Origin: Gemmatimonadota bacterium
GTDB taxonomy: Bacteria; Gemmatimonadota; Gemmatimonadetes; Longimicrobiales; Gaopeijiaceae
NCBI GenBank assembly: GCA_022823225.1
Contig: JAJDXM010000050.1
Location: 1 to 64,000 of the forward strand
Direction of reading: 5' to 3'
Length of the DNA: 64,000 nucleotides
The notes beneath the pieces are model-generated. The model was not told where the DNA came from. It ran no database searches and saw nothing but the letters and a program-made list of their open reading frames with translations. Position 1 is the stretch's first letter, and each line of letters starts with the position of its first letter. Position numbers and translations under genes: made by a program. Shown here in pieces: positions 1 to 8,028 of this stretch.

Positions 1-152
1 ACCAAATGTCATGTTTTATTTGCATTTTGGTCCTTGAGGCTCCGCTATGCGTTGCTCCTCGGGCAAATAGCTCTGCTATTCGCCCTTCGTCGCGCCTTGC
101 CAGCCCGGCGCCTCGGCACTCTCGTTAGCACGCGAACTTCCGGGACGGGACA
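1..152. other. Non-coding left edge with two inverted repeats
   Basis: No convincing gene lies here. The first 35 bases are strikingly AT-rich for this window and hold an imperfect inverted repeat (ACCAAATG at 1-8 against CATTTTGGT at 23-31). A second repeat, at 61-85, pairs 10 of 11 positions around a TCT loop (GGGCAAATAGC / GCTATTCGCCC). The second hairpin lies downstream of argR on the minus strand and could help end its transcript, but no clean T-run follows it. A regulatory site of a gene to the left is equally possible. Confidence 0.4.
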
Positions 153-614
153 CTAGCTCTTCCCGGCCAGCTCGGTGAGGGCGGCGGCCACCGCCTCGGC
201 GTTGCGCGCCTCCTGGAGGATGATCAGCACGGTGTCGTCCCCCGCGATCGTTCCGGCCAGTCCCTCGTATTCCTCCCAGTCGATCCCCGACGCCACCGTT
301 TGCGCCGCCCCGTTCAGGGTGCGCACGATCGCCAGATTCCCCACCGTCCGGACCGAAACGAAGAGCGTCGGGAGAATGGAATCCAGAGGGGGCACATGAT
401 CCCACTCCTCCGGCAGGGTGTAGTGAGGCCGTCCGTCCGATCCGGTGACCTTGACCAGGCGCAGATCGCGAATGTCGCGCGACAACGTGGGCTGGGTGAC
501 CGGAAAGCCCTCGCGGGCCAGCAGTTCGCGCAATGCCTCCTGATGGGGCACCCGGCGATCCCTGATGATTCGAAGGAGCGCGGCCTGCCGCTGGCGCTTG
601 CCTCCCGCGGTCAC
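153..614 (-). CDS. argR: Arginine repressor ArgR
   Basis: A 153-residue transcription factor that in its family binds arginine as a hexamer and represses arginine biosynthesis. The N-terminal winged helix contains TLSRDIRDLRLVKV, and the C-terminal oligomerisation/arginine-binding half contains GTIAGDDTVLIIL; both are family hallmarks. I place the start at the GTG at 614, preceded by AGGGAAG about 6 nt upstream, which gives the usual ArgR length. An in-frame GTG at 689 would add 25 residues without a ribosome site, but lies only 6 nt after the stop of the TonB receptor gene. No arginine genes are in the window, so its targets are elsewhere. Confidence 0.93.
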   Translation of the reverse strand: MTAGGKRQRQAALLRIIRDRRVPHQEALRELLAREGFPVTQPTLSRDIRDLRLVKVTGSDGRPHYTLPEEWDHVPPLDSILPTLFVSVRTVGNLAIVRTLNGAAQTVASGIDWEEYEGLAGTIAGDDTVLIILQEARNAEAVAAALTELAGKS

Positions 615-695
615 CGCGTCTTCCCTGCCGGTGCCGGGCCGGACCGCCGGACGCCCAGCCGCCTTCGGTGCCCCGGCGGCTCGATCCACGGGCTG

Positions 696-3413
696 CTAGA
701 AGTCATACCGAACCCGCAGCAGCAGCATCCTGCCGATCTCCGGGGCGCCGACGAACTCCCGGTGCATGTTGTCCAGGATGTTGTTCGCGCTGAGCGACAC
801 GTGCATCCCGGTCTGGAAGGGCACCTGATAGCCGATCGAGGCATCGATGACCTGGTATCCATCCACGTCGCCCAGGTACACGCCCGAGTTCATCGGGAAG
901 CCGGCGTTGAACCGGCCCCTGGCCTGGAGCGTGTAGCCGGCCGAGGGGTCGTCCCAGGTGATGCCGACGGAACCCTTCTGGCTCGGGGCGTTCAGCGCGA
1001 TGTCGTGCAGGCCGACGCAGCGCCCGTCGTTGTCGTCGTCGAAGCAGTCCTCGCTCTGGAAGGAGTAGCTCCCGTCCAGCTGCAGCATGTCGGTGACGAT
1101 CAGCTTGGCCGACAGGTCGGCGCCCCAGTAGCTGACGTCCCCGAAGTTCCGGTAGGTGACCAGCAGGTCGGGCGAGGCGGCGTTGTCGGGGGCGATGGTA
1201 CCGAGCGGCACCTGCGCGACCAGGCCCACGATGCCCAGGACCTCCTCGCGGGTAAGCAGCCCGCCCTGGATCAGCGGCGCCAGACGGTTGAGCACGAAGG
1301 CCCCGGTGCTTTCGGGATCGAAGAAGACGCTGGGGCTGACGACCCGAAGGGGGCCCACGAAATTCTCGATCCGGCTGAAATAGGCATCGGCGGCCAGCAC
1401 GAACCGGTCGCCGACGAAACCCTTGTACCCCACTTCGAAGGTGTTGTTGGTCGTCGGAACCAGCGCCGGGACGTCCGGAAGGGATCCGCTGAACGGTTCG
1501 AAGGGATTTGCGGGATCCTCGGCGGCCAGATTCAGCATCCTCAGCACGGTGCCGATCTGGGGATCGTTGGGACCGGCGCCCGGCATCTTGAGAAGCGGGA
1601 CGATGAGCGAGAGCTGGGGGTCCAGCGAACCGAGCAGATCGACCACGTGATCCCAGACGAACGCCGCATTTGCCGGGATCCCTCCCGACGCGATGGGCGA
1701 GTACATGCAGTACGAGTTGACGCCCCCCGGACACGCGGCGCTGAAGTGGAACCCTTCCGACGGCACGCCCCGGGCCCGCACGTCGTAGGAGAGTCCAGCC
1801 GGGAGATCGATCCGGCCGGCCAGGATGTCGAGGAAGAGATTCGTCGTGGTCGGGGTCGAGAACGAGCGGTTGTAGGTCAGCCGGAAGGACTGGTTTTCAC
1901 CGGGCGTGAACACGAGCGCCGCCCGCGGCGAGATGTTCGGATCCGTCAGCCGGCTGTGGTCGTCGACCCGAATGGCGGTGACCAGGTCCACATTGTCGAG
2001 CAGCGTCGTCTCGGAGTGCAGGTAGGCGCCCACCTCCGAGACGATGTCGTCGTCCTCGTTCGCGCCGAAGATCGTGCCGCCGCTGCGCGGATCCGTCCTT
2101 TGCCAGTCCACGCCGTAGGTGAAGCTCTGGCGGGAGCCGAGATCGAACCCGTACTGGAACTGGAAGGCCATCGTGCGCGACTGGTCCACCACCGGCTCGC
2201 CCGTGCGCAGGCTGAAGGTGCCCTCATCGGCGGCCGACCCGACGTCCGCCCCGGAGTTCGTGATGTTCATGAACGCCTGAGCGAAAAGCCGGCCCTTGGA
2301 GAACCGGGACTGGAGGTAGTTGTAGCCCCAGTTCTTCACCTGGAAGGCGCCGATCCCGGTCATGTCCACCCCGGTGACCAGCCTGGAGCTCCCTGCGTTC
2401 AGAACGAGGTCGCCGTCGCCGCCGACCCGGAAATCGAGTCGCCCGTCGACCGTATACCGCTGGGCCAGATTGTCCCGCATGCAGATGGTGCAGGGGTTAT
2501 TGGGGGCGTTGCGAGCCGCCGCCTCCGCCGGATCGTCGTATTCCCAGTCGTTTCCGCGCATGTATTGGCCCGAAATCTTGAAGCCGAAGTTCTCGCTTGG
2601 CGCGTGGGCCGTGCGGAACTGACCGTGGAAGAGCGACCGCTCTCCCCCCGCGAGCGAGATGCTGCTCCCCTGTCTGTCGAGCGGGGACGAGGTGATCAGA
2701 TGCATCACCCCGTTCGTGGCGTTGGGTCCGTAGAGCGCGGCGCCCGGTCCCAGCGAAACCTCGATGCGATCGAGGTCGAGGTCGTTGGTGGGGAACATGT
2801 TGTACGCGTTGAAGCGCAGCGACGGGACGCGCGCGTAGCGGTTGTCGATGATCGCAAGCAGGGCGCCGGAGAACACGTTGTTGAACCCGCGCGCTACGAC
2901 GGTTCCCTGGTTGATGCCGGTCTGGGCCGCGTCCACCCCCGGCAGGGCCCTGACATGGTCGGCCACGGTGGTGGCCACCGTGCGGGCGACCTCCGTCGAC
3001 GAAACGGTGGAGATCGAGGCCGGCGCCTCCAGCGCCTTCTCCTGGCGCCGCGAGGCGGTGACCACGATGGGGTTGAGCGCAAGTGCCTGGGATCGCACCG
3101 AGATGGTGAGCTCGGTATCGAGGCCAGCGTTGACGATCACACCGTCGATTCGAGTCGTCTCGTATCCGATAAGCGTCACCACAAGGGAGTAGGTGCCGGG
3201 ATCGAGGGTGAAGGAAAACCGGCCCGATGCGTTGGTTCCCTGCCTCTGATCCTGTCCCAACACCTCGACCGCGGCCCCGGAAAGCGCCCCTCCCGTCTCC
3301 GCATCGGTCACCCTTCCGTCTATGGTTCCCTGCTGTCCTTGCACCGTCGAAGGCGCGATTCCGATCACCAAGGCAATCAACAATGACGCGGCCAACCTTG
3401 ATCTGAAGCCCAT
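696..3413 (-). CDS. TonB-dependent outer-membrane receptor with carboxypeptidase-regulatory-like N-terminal domain
   Basis: A 905-residue receptor for energised uptake across the outer membrane; the substrate is not evident. A signal peptide (ASLLIALVIGIAPSTVQGQ) is followed by a CarboxypepD_reg-like beta-sandwich (about residues 28-110), a plug domain (about 120-240, with AALYGPNATNGVMHL) and a long beta-barrel ending in the aromatic RVRYDF. Cysteine pairs in predicted loops (NPCTIC, NSYC) and an Asp-rich DDDNDGRC loop, possibly calcium-binding, stand out. I chose the ATG at 3413 because the signal peptide begins there and GAGGATGG lies upstream; the frame stays open far beyond, antisense to the threonine dehydratase gene. 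I saw no clear TonB box. Confidence 0.93.
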   Translation of the reverse strand: MGFRSRLAASLLIALVIGIAPSTVQGQQGTIDGRVTDAETGGALSGAAVEVLGQDQRQGTNASGRFSFTLDPGTYSLVVTLIGYETTRIDGVIVNAGLDTELTISVRSQALALNPIVVTASRRQEKALEAPASISTVSSTEVARTVATTVADHVRALPGVDAAQTGINQGTVVARGFNNVFSGALLAIIDNRYARVPSLRFNAYNMFPTNDLDLDRIEVSLGPGAALYGPNATNGVMHLITSSPLDRQGSSISLAGGERSLFHGQFRTAHAPSENFGFKISGQYMRGNDWEYDDPAEAAARNAPNNPCTICMRDNLAQRYTVDGRLDFRVGGDGDLVLNAGSSRLVTGVDMTGIGAFQVKNWGYNYLQSRFSKGRLFAQAFMNITNSGADVGSAADEGTFSLRTGEPVVDQSRTMAFQFQYGFDLGSRQSFTYGVDWQRTDPRSGGTIFGANEDDDIVSEVGAYLHSETTLLDNVDLVTAIRVDDHSRLTDPNISPRAALVFTPGENQSFRLTYNRSFSTPTTTNLFLDILAGRIDLPAGLSYDVRARGVPSEGFHFSAACPGGVNSYCMYSPIASGGIPANAAFVWDHVVDLLGSLDPQLSLIVPLLKMPGAGPNDPQIGTVLRMLNLAAEDPANPFEPFSGSLPDVPALVPTTNNTFEVGYKGFVGDRFVLAADAYFSRIENFVGPLRVVSPSVFFDPESTGAFVLNRLAPLIQGGLLTREEVLGIVGLVAQVPLGTIAPDNAASPDLLVTYRNFGDVSYWGADLSAKLIVTDMLQLDGSYSFQSEDCFDDDNDGRCVGLHDIALNAPSQKGSVGITWDDPSAGYTLQARGRFNAGFPMNSGVYLGDVDGYQVIDASIGYQVPFQTGMHVSLSANNILDNMHREFVGAPEIGRMLLLRVRYDF

Positions 3414-3490
3414 GAGAATCCATCCTCGCCTGTGGGTGTGCTCGGCCCATTCACCCTGGAACGGGACTCTGCCAATGCATCCGTGCAGTG

Positions 3491-3520
3491 ATAATAGGTG
3501 GCCACGAAGGTTGGACGCAA
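3491..3520 (-). promoter_or_regulatory. Candidate sigma-70-type promoter of the TonB receptor gene
   Basis: On the minus strand TTGCGT (3520-3515) is followed after 18 nt by TATTAT (3496-3491), about 78 nt upstream of the receptor start at 3413. It sits in the 153-nt divergent gap shared with the threonine dehydratase gene. Recognised by eye only. Confidence 0.45.
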
Positions 3521-3566
3521 TCGCTCGAGACGGGCGGCGGCGCGGCGCGCGGGGGGAGAACCACGA

Positions 3567-4556
3567 GTGTTCAGCCTGTTGACCAGAAGCGACTTCGACG
3601 CGGCCGGACGGAGAATCTCCACGGCCGTCCACCACACCCCCCTGCTGTCGTTCCGCACACTCGGGGGTCCTTTCGGAACCTCGGTCTGGCTGAAGTGCGA
3701 GAACCTGCAGAAGACCGGGTCCTTCAAAGTGCGTGGGGCGCTGAACGCGCTCGCCGCACTGAACCCGGGCGAGCGGGCCCGGGGCGTGATCACCGTTTCC
3801 GCGGGGAACCATGCCCAGGCGGTCGCGTGGGCGGCCGGCCGGGTCGAGGTCAGGTCGGTCGTGGTGATGCCCGAGCGGGCCTCGCCGGCCAAGGTTGCGG
3901 CTGCCAGAGCGTACGGTGCCGAGGTGGTCCTGCACGGTGACGCCGCCGCCGCGTTCGCCGAGGCCTACCGGCGCGCCGACGACGAGGGACTGGCGTTTCT
4001 GCATCCGTTCGATGCGCCGGAGGTCATCGCGGGCCACGGATCCGCCGGGATCGAGATCGCCAGCGATCTCTCCGGCCCCGCGACGATCGTCGTGCCGGTG
4101 GGCGGGGGGGGGCTGATCGCGGGCATTGCCGGCGCGCTTTCCTTGAAGGGAATCCTGGCCGGGCGCGCGATGCGGGTGTTCGGGGTCGAGCCGGAGGGAG
4201 CGGCAGCCATGCGCCGCAGCCTCGCCGACGGACGCGCCGCGCGGCTCGACCGGACCGATACGATCGCCGACGGACTCGCCCCCCCGATGGCCGGCGAGCT
4301 GACCTACCGGTACGTGGCCGAACTGGTGGAGGATGTGGTTCTGGTCTCCGACGCGGAGATCCTCGCGGCCATGAAGCTCCTTCTGACGCGCGCCAGGCTC
4401 GTGGCCGAGCCCTCGGGAGCGGCCGCCGTCGCGGCGCTGATGTACGGTCGCGTCCCCGTGCCGAAGGGGGGGGTGGTGGTGGCGGTGATCACCGGAGGCA
4501 ACGCGGAAAAAAGGTTGATCGGGCGCGCATTGCGGGAAGGCGCGCCGTGGCCCTGA
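3567..4556 (+). CDS. Threonine/serine ammonia-lyase (PLP-dependent, no ACT domain)
   Basis: A 329-residue fold-type II PLP enzyme expected to deaminate threonine to 2-oxobutyrate or serine to pyruvate in the cytosol. KTGSFKVRGA carries the Schiff-base lysine, VSAGNHAQAVAW the substrate loop and VGGGGLIAG the phosphate-binding glycine loop. There is no C-terminal ACT-like domain, so it resembles the catabolic TdcB type or serine racemase rather than feedback-controlled IlvA. The GTG at 3567 has GGGGGAG about 9 nt upstream and gives the usual family length; an in-frame GTG at 3498 would add 23 basic, low-complexity residues. It overlaps the following ABC ATPase gene by 10 nt, so the two are probably co-translated. 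Confidence 0.88.
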   Translation: MFSLLTRSDFDAAGRRISTAVHHTPLLSFRTLGGPFGTSVWLKCENLQKTGSFKVRGALNALAALNPGERARGVITVSAGNHAQAVAWAAGRVEVRSVVVMPERASPAKVAAARAYGAEVVLHGDAAAAFAEAYRRADDEGLAFLHPFDAPEVIAGHGSAGIEIASDLSGPATIVVPVGGGGLIAGIAGALSLKGILAGRAMRVFGVEPEGAAAMRRSLADGRAARLDRTDTIADGLAPPMAGELTYRYVAELVEDVVLVSDAEILAAMKLLLTRARLVAEPSGAAAVAALMYGRVPVPKGGVVVAVITGGNAEKRLIGRALREGAPWP

Positions 4557-5275
4557 TCCGGATCGAAGGCGCGGTGAAGCGCTACGGCGCGGTCGTCGCG
4601 CTCGACGGCGTGTCTCTCCGCGTCGAAGCGGGCGAGTGCCTGGCTCTGGTCGGCGAAAGCGGATCCGGCAAGACAACGCTGTTGCGGACGATCAACCGCC
4701 TCACCGAGCTGGACCGGGGCCGGGTGCTGGTGCGAGGCCGGGCCGTGGACGCCATCGACCCGGTGCGCCTGCGCCGCTCGATAGGCTACGTACAGCAGGA
4801 CGGCGGCCTTATCCCGCACTGGACATGCGCGGCCAACGCTTCGCTGGTGCCTGGACTGCTGGGCCAGGACGACGCTGCCGGGCGCGGCAGGCGCGCACTG
4901 GAGTCGGTTGGGCTCGATCCGCACGCATTTGGCGACCGCTTTCCCCGGGAGTTGTCCGGAGGCCAGCGGCAGCGCGTCGCGATCGCGCGCGCAAACGCGG
5001 CCGGTCCCGACATCCTGCTGATGGACGAGCCGTTCGGCGCACTCGACGCGATCACCCGGACCGAAGCGCAGGACGCGTTCATCACGTTGCGAGAGGATGC
5101 GTCCGTGACCGCGGTCTTCGTCACCCACGACATGGCGGAGGCGCTCCGCGTGGCGACGCGCATCGCCGTCATGCGCACCGGCCGGATCACGGTCGAGGCC
5201 CCATCCGCCGATCTGCTCCGCCGAGCAACCGGCTACGCCGCCCGACTGCTCGAGAAGGCGGGCGTGACGGCATGA
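4547..5275 (+). CDS. Quaternary-amine-type ABC transporter ATP-binding protein (OpuCA/ProV family)
   Basis: A 242-residue cytoplasmic ATPase that powers uptake through the permease encoded next door. It has Walker A GESGSGKTTL, signature LSGGQRQRVAIA, Walker B ILLMDEPFGALD and the switch histidine in FVTHDMAEAL. The LMDEPFGALDAITR segment is typical of the glycine betaine/choline/osmoprotectant group. It stops after the ABC core with no C-terminal CBS pair, so the osmosensing module of OpuA/OpuC ATPases is absent. It starts inside the end of the dehydratase gene and shares an ATGA overlap with the downstream fusion gene: a compact three-gene operon. Confidence 0.9.
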   Translation: MALIRIEGAVKRYGAVVALDGVSLRVEAGECLALVGESGSGKTTLLRTINRLTELDRGRVLVRGRAVDAIDPVRLRRSIGYVQQDGGLIPHWTCAANASLVPGLLGQDDAAGRGRRALESVGLDPHAFGDRFPRELSGGQRQRVAIARANAAGPDILLMDEPFGALDAITRTEAQDAFITLREDASVTAVFVTHDMAEALRVATRIAVMRTGRITVEAPSADLLRRATGYAARLLEKAGVTA

Positions 5276-6921
5276 GAGAGAGGACGAGCACCCCGGCGCC
5301 GCGAGCCGCCAGGTCCCGGGTTCTCCTGGCCTGCGCGATCGGGGTGTCGGGGACCTGCCCGGCGATGGTGCCGTGCGCGCTGTTCGGTCAGGACGCGCAG
5401 CGGCCGATCGTCGTTGCCTCGAAGACCTTCGCGGAGTCGTACATCCTGGCGGAGACCTTCGCCCAGCTCCTGGAGTCCCACGGCTACCGGGTGGATCGGC
5501 GGCCGGGGTTCGGAATGACCGAGCTCCTCATGCAGGCGCTCATTGGTGGAGACATCGACGTCTACCCGGAGTACACCGGCACCGGACTCGCGGCGGTTCT
5601 CGGCGAAACCGCGACGGGTGGAGCCGTCTCGGTCTTCAACCGGGTCAGCGAAGCGTTCGACGCCCGCTGGGGACTGCGCTGGCTGCCGCCCCTGGGCTTC
5701 GAAAACACCTACGCGATGGCGATGCGCCGCGAGGTCGCCGACTCGCTCGATGTCCACACGCTTTCCGGAATCGCCGCGCTGGCGCCCGAACTGGCCGGCG
5801 GGTTTTCGCCCGATTTCATCGGCCGCGCGGACGGGCTCGACGGACTGGCCGCCGCCTACGGAATCCGCTTCCGTGAAACGCGCAGCCTGCTGCAGGCGGT
5901 CAAGTACCAGGCGCTCCAGGAAGGGGAAGTCGACGTGATCGACGCCTACTCGACAGACGGGGCGATTGCGCGCTACGACCTAGCGGTTCTGGCCGACGAC
6001 CGGGGCTTCTTCCCCCCTTATGATGCGGCGGCCCTGGTCGGCCGCGCCCTCCACGGCGAACGGCCCGGCGCGGTGTTGGTGCTGAGCCGACTGTCCGGAA
6101 GGATCGACGTCGCGGCCATGCGGCGGGCCAACCGGCGGCTCGAGGTCGACGGATGGCCGGTTGGGGAGGTGGCGGCGGCATTGCTCGCCGAGATCGGGAT
6201 GCCCGTGGATTCGGCGGCTCCGGGCACCGCGCGGGTCGAACGCGGGCCGCGCGACCGGCGCGCGACGGGGATCCTGCTCGCCCTGCCCGGCCACCTGCTG
6301 GACAACCGCAACGAGCTGGCGCGGCAGATCGCTCGTCACCTGCTACTGGTTCTCACCTCCCTTGCTGCGGCGATTCTCGTCGCGATTCCCACAGGTGTGG
6401 CACTCGAGCGGCGGCGGCGGCTGGCCGGAGCCGCGATACGCGTGGCGGGAATCCTGCAGACCGTCCCCAGCATCGCGCTTCTCGCCTTCATGATTCCGGT
6501 TCTGGGGATCGGCGTGGCCCCTGCGGTCGCGGCGCTCTTTCTGTACTCGCTGCTGCCGATCCTTCGCAATACCCACACCGGGATCATCGAAGCCGCACCC
6601 GAGGCGGTGGGGGCGGGTCGCGCGCTGGGGATGACGGAGTGGCAGCTGCTGCGACGAATCCGGCTTCCCCTGGCGGCTCCGGTGATCATGGCCGGGGTCC
6701 GCACCGCGGCCGTCATCAACGTCGGGACCGCGACCCTCGCCGCCTTCATCGGCGCCGGCGGGCTGGGCGATCCGATCGTGGCCGGGCTGACCCTGTCGGA
6801 TCCGGTGATGATCCTCTCGGGCGCGGTTCCCGCGGCCGCGCTCGCGCTGCTGGTGGACTGGGCACTCGGGGAGGCGGAGGCGGCCGTGGCTCCCGGAGGG
6901 GTGGCGGAGGATCGAAGGTAG
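5272..6921 (+). CDS. Fused substrate-binding protein and permease of a betaine/choline-type ABC transporter
   Basis: A 549-residue membrane protein combining binding protein and channel. A signal-anchor-like segment (residues about 18-42) precedes an OpuAC-type binding domain (about 48-310; SKTFAESYILAETFAQLLE, DVYPEYTGTGL). A permease domain follows with about five helices and the EAA loop EAVGAGRALGMTEWQLLRRI (about residues 335-535). Better known fusions (OpuABC, EgtU type) put the binding domain after the permease; here it comes first. Ligands in this family include glycine betaine, choline, carnitine and ergothioneine, and I cannot tell which applies. The start ATG overlaps the stop of the ATPase gene (ATGA). 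Confidence 0.88.
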   Translation: MRERTSTPAPRAARSRVLLACAIGVSGTCPAMVPCALFGQDAQRPIVVASKTFAESYILAETFAQLLESHGYRVDRRPGFGMTELLMQALIGGDIDVYPEYTGTGLAAVLGETATGGAVSVFNRVSEAFDARWGLRWLPPLGFENTYAMAMRREVADSLDVHTLSGIAALAPELAGGFSPDFIGRADGLDGLAAAYGIRFRETRSLLQAVKYQALQEGEVDVIDAYSTDGAIARYDLAVLADDRGFFPPYDAAALVGRALHGERPGAVLVLSRLSGRIDVAAMRRANRRLEVDGWPVGEVAAALLAEIGMPVDSAAPGTARVERGPRDRRATGILLALPGHLLDNRNELARQIARHLLLVLTSLAAAILVAIPTGVALERRRRLAGAAIRVAGILQTVPSIALLAFMIPVLGIGVAPAVAALFLYSLLPILRNTHTGIIEAAPEAVGAGRALGMTEWQLLRRIRLPLAAPVIMAGVRTAAVINVGTATLAAFIGAGGLGDPIVAGLTLSDPVMILSGAVPAAALALLVDWALGEAEAAVAPGGVAEDRR

Positions 6922-6933
6922 GGCCAGGTTCCG

Positions 6934-8028
6934 GTGGTGAATGCCCTGCGCCGTTTCCTGCTGCCCGGCTTCGTCTTCCAGTCGGTCGTGATCGCGGGGG
7001 GGTATGGTACCGGCCGCGAACTGGTCGAATACTTCCTCTCCCGGGGCCCGCTCGGCGGGCTCCTGGCCATGGCCCTGTCCACACTCCTCTTCAGCGCGGT
7101 GTGCGTGGCGAGCTTCGAGTTCGCACGCGTCTTCCGCGCCTTCGAATACCGGAGCTTCTTCCAGAAGCTGCTGGGGCGCCACTGGGTCGCTTTCGAGGTT
7201 CTCTACATCGCGCTGATGATGATCGTGCTGGCAGTGATCGGCGCGGCCGCCGGGTCGATCTTCGAAGAGACCTTCGGCCTGCACTACCTCGCCGGGGTCG
7301 CGGCCATCATGACCCTGGTAGCCGCTCTGGTGTTCGGCGGCAACCGGTTGATCGAGCGGGCCTTCACCGGGTGGTCCGCAGTCCTCTACCTCGTCTACGC
7401 GATCTTCTTCGTCTGGTGCCTGGCCAGCTTCAGCACGGAGATCCAGGCCGCGCTCTCGAGTGGCGAGATCGAGGGAAGCTGGGTCCGGAGCGGCTTCGAG
7501 TACGTGGGCTACAACCTCGGTGTGTTGCCTGTCGTGCTGATCACGATTCGGCACGCCCGCAGCCGGCGCGACACTTTCGTGTCCGGCCTCCTCGCGGGGC
7601 CCATCGGGATGATCCCCGCCCTTCTCTTCTTCGTGGCCATCGCCGGTCAATACCCCGGTATCGTGGACGAGAGTCTGCCGGCCAACCGGATGCTGTCGCT
7701 GCTGGGCTCGCGCGGCTTCCAGATCGCTTTCCAGGTCATGCTCTTCGGCACCCTGGCGGAGACTGGCGCGGGGCTCATTCACGCGGTGAACGAACGTATT
7801 GCGCAAGGGTACCGCGACAGGGCCCGGGAGCTTCCCTCGCTCACCCGGGTCGTCGCCGCGGTGGGCATGCTCGCTCTCGGCGCCCTGATCGCACAGGTCG
7901 GACTGATCCCGCTGATCGGCGTCGGCTACCGCTATATCTCCTACGGATACCTGGCCGTCTTTGTCCTGCCGGTGCTCACCTGGGGACTGGTCCTGATCGG
8001 CCGGGAGCGCCGCGGCGCAAACGGTTGA
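6934..8028 (+). CDS. YkvI-like polytopic membrane protein
   Basis: A 364-residue integral membrane protein with about ten hydrophobic segments spread over its whole length. It resembles the poorly characterised YkvI family, distantly related to LeuT-fold/APC transporters; the glycine-rich first helix (VVIAGGYGTGRELVEYF) and the later segment YVGYNLGVLPVVL fit. Substrate unknown. The start is one of two adjacent GTG codons (6934, 6937), 12 nt after the ABC fusion gene, so it may be the last gene of that operon. Its 3' end overlaps the convergent MFS gene by 53 nt. Confidence 0.7.
   Translation: MVNALRRFLLPGFVFQSVVIAGGYGTGRELVEYFLSRGPLGGLLAMALSTLLFSAVCVASFEFARVFRAFEYRSFFQKLLGRHWVAFEVLYIALMMIVLAVIGAAAGSIFEETFGLHYLAGVAAIMTLVAALVFGGNRLIERAFTGWSAVLYLVYAIFFVWCLASFSTEIQAALSSGEIEGSWVRSGFEYVGYNLGVLPVVLITIRHARSRRDTFVSGLLAGPIGMIPALLFFVAIAGQYPGIVDESLPANRMLSLLGSRGFQIAFQVMLFGTLAETGAGLIHAVNERIAQGYRDRARELPSLTRVVAAVGMLALGALIAQVGLIPLIGVGYRYISYGYLAVFVLPVLTWGLVLIGRERRGANG

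Noticed and set aside
696-1734. Second-frame reading inside the TonB receptor gene
   Set aside because: Arg/Pro/Ala-rich shadow without motifs, in a gene whose other frame is clearly coding.
300-3386. Long open frame opposite argR and the TonB receptor
   Set aside because: Composition (Arg, Gly, His, Val rich with no domain) is that of an antisense shadow in GC-rich DNA.
3414-4676. N-terminal extension of the TonB receptor frame to 4676
   Set aside because: It is antisense to the threonine dehydratase gene, has no receptor homology and precedes the true signal peptide.
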